DNA of 9,571 nt from Actinomycetota bacterium (GTDB lineage: Bacteria; Zhuqueibacterota; Zhuqueibacteria; Residuimicrobiales; Krinioviventaceae). Of this stretch, positions 5,164-9,571 are shown in pieces (within the stretch, counting starts at the first letter, position 1; every line of letters begins with the position of its first letter). The stretch lies in contig JAACEJ010000084.1 of the NCBI GenBank assembly GCA_011682565.1, positions 1 through 9,571 on the forward strand, in the 5' to 3' direction. Below the pieces are notes generated by a model. It was not told where the DNA came from. It saw only the letters and a program-made list of their open reading frames with translations, and ran no database searches. The translations under genes and the position numbers were made by a program.

Positions 5164-5925
5164 ATGGATGTAAGCATTCAACAACTGTTACTTGCAGGTT
5201 GTCATTTCGGACATCTTACTCGTAGATGGAATCCAAAGATGAAACAATACATCTTTATGGAAAGAAATGGCATCCATATTATTGATCTTAAAAAAACACT
5301 GTCATGTCTCCAATCTGCGACGGATGAGATGTCAAATATCGTCCGCAAAGGTGGAATTGTTATGTTTGTGGGGACAAAACGCCAGGCTCGCGATGTCATC
5401 AAGGTGGAAGCTGAAAGATGTGGCATGCCTTATGTCTCGGAGCGTTGGCTGGGAGGCACTCTTACAAATTTTATCACCATCAGAAAAAGCATCAAACGCC
5501 TTAAAAATTTGGAGAAAAAAGCAACCGACGGCACGTATGACAAATTATCTAAAAAAGAAATTCTTTCCATTGAACGTGAAAAAGAAAAACTGGATAGAGT
5601 CCTTGGTGGAATCAGAGATATGAATGGTCTGCCATCGGCGATATTTCTTGTAGATGCTAAAAAAGAGGCCATTGCTTTACGCGAAGCAAAGCGGTTGAAT
5701 GTTCCCGTATTTGCCATGCTGGATACCAACGCCGATCCGGACTTGATCGATTATCCTATCCCCAGTAATGATGATGCTTTTAAAGCGATTAATCTGATTA
5801 CTCACACCATCGCTGATGCGATCATTGAAGGTAAAGAGGGACGGAGCGAATTTTCGACCATGATGGAAGGAAAAGAGGTAAAGCCCGGGCAGGTTCAGGA
5901 AAAAGAAGCTATTGTGACTAAATAA
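5164..5925 (+). CDS. rpsB: 30S ribosomal protein S2
   Basis: S2 is a late-assembling small-subunit protein that bridges head and body of the 30S. From ATG 5164 it has 253 residues, within the family range. Diagnostic segments are LLLAGCHFGHLTRRWNPKMK, ERNGIHIIDLKKT, FVGTKRQARDVI, YVSERWLGGTLTNF, VLGGIRDMNGLPSAIFLVD and LDTNADPDLIDYPIPSNDDA. ATG 5164 is preferred because GGAG (5154-5157) lies six bases upstream and MDVSIQQLLLAG aligns with other S2 starts. An in-frame ATG at 5152 has no ribosome site of its own. tsf follows after 24 bases, the near-universal pair. The leader hairpin at 5101-5115 may control the unit. Confidence 0.96.
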   Translation: MDVSIQQLLLAGCHFGHLTRRWNPKMKQYIFMERNGIHIIDLKKTLSCLQSATDEMSNIVRKGGIVMFVGTKRQARDVIKVEAERCGMPYVSERWLGGTLTNFITIRKSIKRLKNLEKKATDGTYDKLSKKEILSIEREKEKLDRVLGGIRDMNGLPSAIFLVDAKKEAIALREAKRLNVPVFAMLDTNADPDLIDYPIPSNDDAFKAINLITHTIADAIIEGKEGRSEFSTMMEGKEVKPGQVQEKEAIVTK

Positions 5926-5949
5926 ATTATAGATCAAGGAGAAGAGGGA

Positions 5950-6543
5950 ATGGCCATTACGGCAGCACAGGTCAAAGAATTGCGGGACATCACCGGCGCT
6001 GGTATGATGGATTGCAAAAAGGCGCTTAGCGAGACCGATGGAAATATAGAAAAAGCAATTGAATATTTGCGCAAAAAAGGATTGCAAAAAGTAGAAAAGA
6101 AAGCAGGACGGCAAACATCTGAAGGAATAATTCAGTCCTACATCCATCCCGGAAGCAGACTGGGGGTTCTTGTAGAAATTAACTGTGAGACAGACTTTGT
6201 CGCCAGAACCGAGGAGTTTCAGCGTTTCGCCAAAGACATTGCCATGCATATCGCAGCGTCGAAACCACTGGCAATTGAACGCGAGCAAATTTCCCGGGAA
6301 CTTGTCGACAAAGAACTCGAAATATATCGCGCACAAATGCGCGAGCAAGGTAAACCCGAACAGATTATCGAAAAAATAATCACCGGTAAAATTGATAAAT
6401 ATTATCAGGAAGTTTGCCTGATGGAGCAAAACTTTGTCAAGGATCCGGACAAAACAGTCAAAGAACTCCTCAATGAGAAAATCTCAAAGTTAGGGGAGAA
6501 TATGGCAATCAGACGTTTTGTCCGCTATCAACTCGGAGATTAA
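5950..6543 (+). CDS. tsf: Translation elongation factor Ts (short form)
   Basis: EF-Ts is the guanine nucleotide exchange factor that recycles EF-Tu from GDP to GTP form. The UBA-like N-terminal domain is clear (VKELRDITGAGMMDCKKAL, about 8-26), followed by YLRKKGL. The EF-Tu-contacting TDFVAR motif lies at about 81-86, and the C-terminal region ends with LGENMAIRRFVRYQLGD. At 197 residues it is the short type seen in Thermus and several other lineages, lacking the second core half and coiled-coil insertion of the roughly 283-residue E. coli protein. The ATG has AAGGAG (5936-5941) eight bases upstream. It is co-transcribed with rpsB, and a strong terminator follows. Confidence 0.96.
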   Translation: MAITAAQVKELRDITGAGMMDCKKALSETDGNIEKAIEYLRKKGLQKVEKKAGRQTSEGIIQSYIHPGSRLGVLVEINCETDFVARTEEFQRFAKDIAMHIAASKPLAIEREQISRELVDKELEIYRAQMREQGKPEQIIEKIITGKIDKYYQEVCLMEQNFVKDPDKTVKELLNEKISKLGENMAIRRFVRYQLGD

Positions 6544-6552
6544 ATAATTATT

Positions 6553-6584
6553 AGAGCAAAGTGAACAGCTTTGCTCTTTTTATT
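6553..6584 (+). terminator. Rho-independent terminator after tsf
   Basis: AGAGCAAAG (6553-6561) pairs perfectly with CTTTGCTCT (6569-6577), loop TGAACAG, followed by a T-rich tail (6577-6585). It sits ten bases after the tsf stop and ends the rpsB-tsf unit. The pyrH start follows only about ten bases later, so pyrH transcription needs readthrough or a promoter that I cannot clearly see. Confidence 0.85.
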
Positions 6585-6594
6585 TAAACTATAA

Positions 6595-7356
6595 ATGAAG
6601 AAGATTTTCTCTTTGGAAGAAAATATCTCTTTAAATGAAAAACCGGCTTTCAAAAGGGTTCTGCTCAAGTTAAGCGGAGAAGCCCTGATGGGGGGAAGCA
6701 ACAAGTTGGGGATTGATCCGCAGACTGTTGATCAGATCAGCCGGGAAATTGCCGAGATTGCCCACATGGGCGTTCAAATTGGCATCATCATCGGGGGCGG
6801 CAATATTTTCCGCGGTCTTTCCGCAAGCGCCCGCGGCATGGATCGTGTTACAGCCGATTATATGGGGATGCTCGCAACAGTCATTAATTCGCTGGCATTG
6901 CAGGATTATCTGGAACGATACGAACTTGACACCCGGGTAATGACTGCAATCAAAATGGAAGAACTTGCAGAGCCGTTTATTCGCAGACGTGCCATTTCTC
7001 ACCTGGAAAACAATAAAATCGTTATTTTTGGTGCAGGTACCGGAAATCCCTATTTCACCACGGATACAGCCGCCGCCCTTCGCGCGATTGAGATTGAAGC
7101 GGACGCCATTTTAAAAGGTACACGAGTGGATGGCGTTTATGACAAAGATCCGGAGCAGTATGATGATGCAATAAAATTTGACAGCTTATCATATCTGGAT
7201 GTGGTGAACAAACGCTTGGGAGTAATGGACACTACTGCGGTCACATTGTGTATGGAAAATGAACTGCCAATACTGGTCTTTAACTTAAAAGTGCACGGAA
7301 ATTTTAAAAGAGTCATTTTAGGTGAATCGATTGGAACAAAAGTGATTGGTGAGTGA
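6595..7356 (+). CDS. pyrH: UMP kinase (uridylate kinase)
   Basis: It phosphorylates UMP to UDP with ATP; bacterial PyrH is a hexameric amino-acid-kinase-fold enzyme, usually activated by GTP and inhibited by UTP. Diagnostic segments are KRVLLKLSGEALMG (about 20-33), IGIIIGGGNIFRG (62-74), DRVTADYMGMLATVINSLALQ (83-103), FGAGTGNPYFTTDTAA (145-160), ILKGTRVDGVYDKDP (172-186) and the RLGVMDTTAV segment. The 253 residues exceed E. coli PyrH by about ten, owing to an N-terminal extension. ATG 6595 is the only in-frame ATG before the conserved core but has no Shine-Dalgarno. A TTG at 6613 with AAGAAG nine bases upstream is an alternative start. frr follows one base after the stop, so the two are coupled. 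It consumes the product of the pyr pathway upstream but lacks the PyrR signal. Confidence 0.95.
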   Translation: MKKIFSLEENISLNEKPAFKRVLLKLSGEALMGGSNKLGIDPQTVDQISREIAEIAHMGVQIGIIIGGGNIFRGLSASARGMDRVTADYMGMLATVINSLALQDYLERYELDTRVMTAIKMEELAEPFIRRRAISHLENNKIVIFGAGTGNPYFTTDTAAALRAIEIEADAILKGTRVDGVYDKDPEQYDDAIKFDSLSYLDVVNKRLGVMDTTAVTLCMENELPILVFNLKVHGNFKRVILGESIGTKVIGE

Positions 7357-7357
7357 T

Positions 7358-7915
7358 ATGATTAACGAAACAAAACACGACACAAGGAAAAGAATGGAGC
7401 TTGCCGTCGAAAGCATTCGCAATGAACTGGCAAAGCTGCGAACCGGAAAAGCAACGCCTGCCATTCTGGATAGTATTATCGTGGACTATTACGGCAGCAA
7501 AGTTCCGTTGAAACAGGTTGCAAATGTCAGTGCACCGGAACCACGCCTGCTGGTCGTTCAGCCCTGGGAGAAAAGCCTGTTGAGCGAGATTGAAAAAGAA
7601 ATCTTAAAATCAGACTTGGGATTAAATCCCGCGAATGATGGAATCGTTATCCGAATTCCAATTCCTCAACTCACCGAAGAACGAAGGCAAGCTTTGGTCA
7701 AGGTGGCAAAAAAAGTCGGAGAAGATGGGAAAATCGCAATCCGCAACATCCGCCGTGATGCAAATGAAAAACTAAAAAAAGCAGAAAAAGACCATGACAT
7801 TTCCGAAGACAGCATGCATACGGCCCAGGATGATGTGCAGAAATTAACGGATGATTTCATTAAAAAGATTGATGAGATTCTCACATTCAAAGAAAAAGAA
7901 ATTCTGGAAATTTAA
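7358..7915 (+). CDS. frr: Ribosome recycling factor
   Basis: RRF, together with EF-G, splits the post-termination ribosome so subunits can be reused. From ATG 7358 the protein is 185 residues, the standard length. Recognisable segments are IRNELAKLRTGKATPAILDSI near the N-terminus, VSAPEPRLLVVQPW, LGLNPANDGIVIRIPIPQLTEERRQALVKVAKK and the C-terminal helix IRNIRRDANEKLKK. The two-domain layout (three-helix bundle with a beta insertion) is intact. The ATG lies one base after the pyrH stop with GGTGAG (7348-7353) four bases upstream. TTG and GTG codons slightly upstream inside pyrH are not needed. A strong terminator follows, closing the translation cluster. Confidence 0.97.
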   Translation: MINETKHDTRKRMELAVESIRNELAKLRTGKATPAILDSIIVDYYGSKVPLKQVANVSAPEPRLLVVQPWEKSLLSEIEKEILKSDLGLNPANDGIVIRIPIPQLTEERRQALVKVAKKVGEDGKIAIRNIRRDANEKLKKAEKDHDISEDSMHTAQDDVQKLTDDFIKKIDEILTFKEKEILEI

Positions 7916-7941
7916 GCTACATTGCAAATAAAATAATTTTG

Positions 7942-7974
7942 ACCGCTGTAAGATAAACTTGCAGCGGTTTTTTT
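7942..7974 (+). terminator. Rho-independent terminator after frr
   Basis: ACCGCTGTAAG (7942-7952) pairs over eleven positions, with one U-G wobble, to CTTGCAGCGGT (7958-7968), loop ATAAA, followed by a run of T (7968-7974). It begins 27 bases after the frr stop and ends the pyrH-frr unit. Confidence 0.92.
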
Positions 7975-8036
7975 GTAACCGATCACAGGGCCTGTTGTTT
8001 GTTGTCTGTAAAAAAGGAATAGCTATTAAGAATAAA

Positions 8037-8816
8037 ATGCCAACATACGATTCATTTGCCGGATTTTACGATCTTGAGTATGGTCATAAAGATGATGACC
8101 TCGACTTTTATTTGAACATGGCCGACGAGTTTGGCTCGCCGGTTTTAGAAATCGGTGCAGGTACCGGCCGCGTCGCTATTCCTCTTGCGGACGCCGGACA
8201 CACAATTTGGGGAATTGACAATTCAGCAAAAATGCTGGAAGCAGCAGAAATAAATCTCTTGCGGTTGTCTGCGCAAAAAAGACCCAATATTGTTTTATCA
8301 AAACAAAATATGCAATCTTTTTCACTGCAACAGGATTTCCCTCTTTGCATCATTCCTTTTCGTGCTTTTTTGCACAACCTGACGATGGATGAGCAGGTTT
8401 CCACACTTTTATCCATTCATCATCATTTGCGGCCGGAGGGTATTCTGGCGTTCGATCTCTTTGTTCCTTTGTATTCCGTTATTTCACAAAAAGAATGGCA
8501 AGACGAAATAGCCGAGGACGAATTTGCACAGCCTGATTCCGGCGTAACCATCAAAACCAAAGTGACACACGATTACGCAAGGCAGTTGTTGTATATCAGT
8601 AACACATATTTTTCATCTGAAAAAGATGCTTTACAAAAAACGAAAAGTGAAATGATTTACCGATACGTCTTTCGCTACGAAATGGAAGCCTTGTTGAGAC
8701 TGACCGGTTTTGACGTAATGAACGTTTACGGAGGCTTTGAAGGGCAAGAGTACGATTTTAGCAGCGGCCTCATGGTTTTCGTTGCACGTAAAAAGCAATT
8801 GAATATGAATGAATAA
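8037..8816 (+). CDS. Class I SAM-dependent methyltransferase
   Basis: The protein has a Rossmann-like methyltransferase core. SAM-binding motif I is VLEIGAGTGRVAIPLA (about 36-51), the acidic residue after strand 2 is D61 in GIDNS, and a strand-4 region around CIIPFRAFLHNL (104-115) and LRPEGILAFDLFVP (131-144) fit the fold. It begins YDSFAGFYDLEYG, as in many small-molecule methyltransferases of the Methyltransf_25/11 type. The substrate cannot be told from sequence. ATG 8037 is chosen because it follows the frr terminator and gives a normal 259-residue length; the frame stays open further upstream into the terminator. The ribosome site is weak (TTAAGAA). No signal peptide is seen. The next gene starts 18 bases after its stop, so the two may form an operon, suggesting but not proving a lipid-related job. 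Confidence 0.88.
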   Translation: MPTYDSFAGFYDLEYGHKDDDLDFYLNMADEFGSPVLEIGAGTGRVAIPLADAGHTIWGIDNSAKMLEAAEINLLRLSAQKRPNIVLSKQNMQSFSLQQDFPLCIIPFRAFLHNLTMDEQVSTLLSIHHHLRPEGILAFDLFVPLYSVISQKEWQDEIAEDEFAQPDSGVTIKTKVTHDYARQLLYISNTYFSSEKDALQKTKSEMIYRYVFRYEMEALLRLTGFDVMNVYGGFEGQEYDFSSGLMVFVARKKQLNMNE

Positions 8817-8834
8817 TTCTTAAATTTATATCTT

Positions 8835-9571
8835 ATGAATCTGAAAAAAGTAAAATTTGTTCACAACCCAAAATCGGGCATTATCCACAGCCCGTTTTTT
8901 ATTCGCAAGGCCATTAACAGCGCCCTTGCTGACGCGCCTTTCAAATATGATTTTGTTGAAACAGAATACCGCGGCCATGCCCGGGAAATTTCTCAGCAGG
9001 CAGCCGCCGACGGATACGACGCTGTCGTTGCCATTGGTGGGGATGGTACGGTAAATGAAGTCGCAACCGAGTTGTTGCATTCTCATGTCTCGCTGGGCAT
9101 TATTCCTATGGGTTCGGGAAATGGACTGGCCCGCGCGATGGAGATACCTTTGATGATTCGTCGGGCAGCCGGAATCCTGATCGACGGCCAAGTGCGTGTT
9201 ATCGATGCGGGCAGAATTGAAACCCATTATTTTTTTATTAATGTCGGCTTTGGTTTTGAAGCGTTTATCGGCAAGATGTTCGATGACAAAAGTCTACGCG
9301 GTCCAATTCCTTATTTCACGATAGGTTTTAAGGAATTCCTAAAGTATCACCCGGAAGTTTTCATCATAAAATTCAATGGGAAAAATGTCGCGGTGCCTGC
9401 ATTATTAATCAATATCGCGAACCAAAAGGGCTGGGGAAACGGGGCCATTATCGCTCCCCATGCGGAACCGGATGACGGGCTATTGGATATTTGCATCATT
9501 CACCGTGCGGGGTTTTTTTACACCTTGTTTCATTTACCAAAAATTTTTACCGGAAACATTGAAAAGGTAAC
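8835..9571 (+). CDS. Diacylglycerol kinase / lipid kinase family protein (3' end missing)
   Basis: The frame is open from ATG 8835 to the window edge (245 residues visible of an expected roughly 290-310). Family motifs are FVHNPKSG at the N-terminus, the nucleotide-binding GGDGTVNEV (68-76), IPMGSGNGLAR (90-100), a FINVGFGFEA segment (134-143) and IAPHAEPDDGLLDICII (206-222). These place it in the DAGK catalytic-domain family (DgkB/YegS/BmrU), which phosphorylates diacylglycerol or related lipids at the membrane face using ATP. The GSGNG form, rather than GTxND, resembles versions common in Bacteroidota-type bacteria and eukaryotic sphingosine kinases, so the exact lipid is open. No Shine-Dalgarno is visible before the ATG. 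It may be translated with the methyltransferase 18 bases upstream. Confidence 0.9.
   Translation, partial: MNLKKVKFVHNPKSGIIHSPFFIRKAINSALADAPFKYDFVETEYRGHAREISQQAAADGYDAVVAIGGDGTVNEVATELLHSHVSLGIIPMGSGNGLARAMEIPLMIRRAAGILIDGQVRVIDAGRIETHYFFINVGFGFEAFIGKMFDDKSLRGPIPYFTIGFKEFLKYHPEVFIIKFNGKNVAVPALLINIANQKGWGNGAIIAPHAEPDDGLLDICIIHRAGFFYTLFHLPKIFTGNIEKV

Noticed and set aside
5677..6429. Minus-strand frame of 250 residues across the rpsB-tsf junction
   Set aside because: It overlaps two unmistakable translation genes and has an aromatic-rich, unstructured-looking composition typical of antisense frames.
7959..8036. Upstream extension of the methyltransferase to a non-ATG start at 7959
   Set aside because: This start lies inside the stem of the frr terminator and would add 26 residues before the usual methyltransferase N-terminus. 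ATG 8037 fits better.
8826..9227. Minus-strand frame of 133 residues opposite the DAGK-family gene
   Set aside because: The plus-strand frame carries the GGDGTVNEV and GSGNG motifs; the opposite frame carries none.

Overview
This window looks like chromosomal DNA from a Gram-negative (diderm) bacterium of moderate GC content. The diderm inference rests on a signal peptide followed by beta-barrel-like sequence in the gene at the left edge. The lineage cannot be fixed from the sequence. Clues are a PyrR-type pyrimidine attenuator outside an obvious Firmicute setting, a short (about 197-residue) EF-Ts, a diacylglycerol-kinase-like protein with a GSGNG motif, and a KRF-repeat coiled-coil protein. 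Together these hint at the FCB/Calditrichota/KSB1 or deltaproteobacterial neighbourhood, but only weakly.

Layout. (1) 1-258, minus strand: N-terminus of a secreted, probably outer-membrane protein, cut by the window edge. (2) 259-693: divergent intergenic region with candidate back-to-back promoters and a textbook PyrR-responsive leader (PyrR-binding anti-antiterminator, antiterminator, U-tailed terminator). (3) 694-3501, plus strand: pyrR-pyrB-pyrC, tightly packed and presumably one transcript, encoding the regulator and steps 2 and 3 of UMP synthesis. (4) 3502-4215: a short non-core island holding one minus-strand coiled-coil/membrane-anchor gene, with an inverted repeat between it and pyrC. 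(5) 4216-7915, plus strand: conserved translation cluster rplM-rpsI, rpsB-tsf, pyrH-frr, with a hairpin in the rpsB leader and rho-independent terminators after tsf and frr. (6) 8037-9571: a class I SAM-dependent methyltransferase and a diacylglycerol/lipid-kinase-family gene that runs off the window.

How it works together. PyrR probably senses the UMP/PRPP balance and binds the 512-545 hairpin when UMP is high. That frees the terminator and shuts off pyrRBC. PyrB makes carbamoyl-aspartate, PyrC closes it to dihydroorotate, and PyrH later in the window phosphorylates the UMP end product. PyrH sits with frr in the translation cluster, as in many bacteria, and is not under the visible PyrR signal. 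The remaining genes are ordinary translation machinery.

I see no CRISPR array, transposase, prophage, tRNA or rRNA, and no convincing new multi-gene system. The most interesting elements are the PyrR leader, the heptad/hendecad coiled-coil gene, the rpsB leader hairpin and the inverted repeat at 3534-3581.
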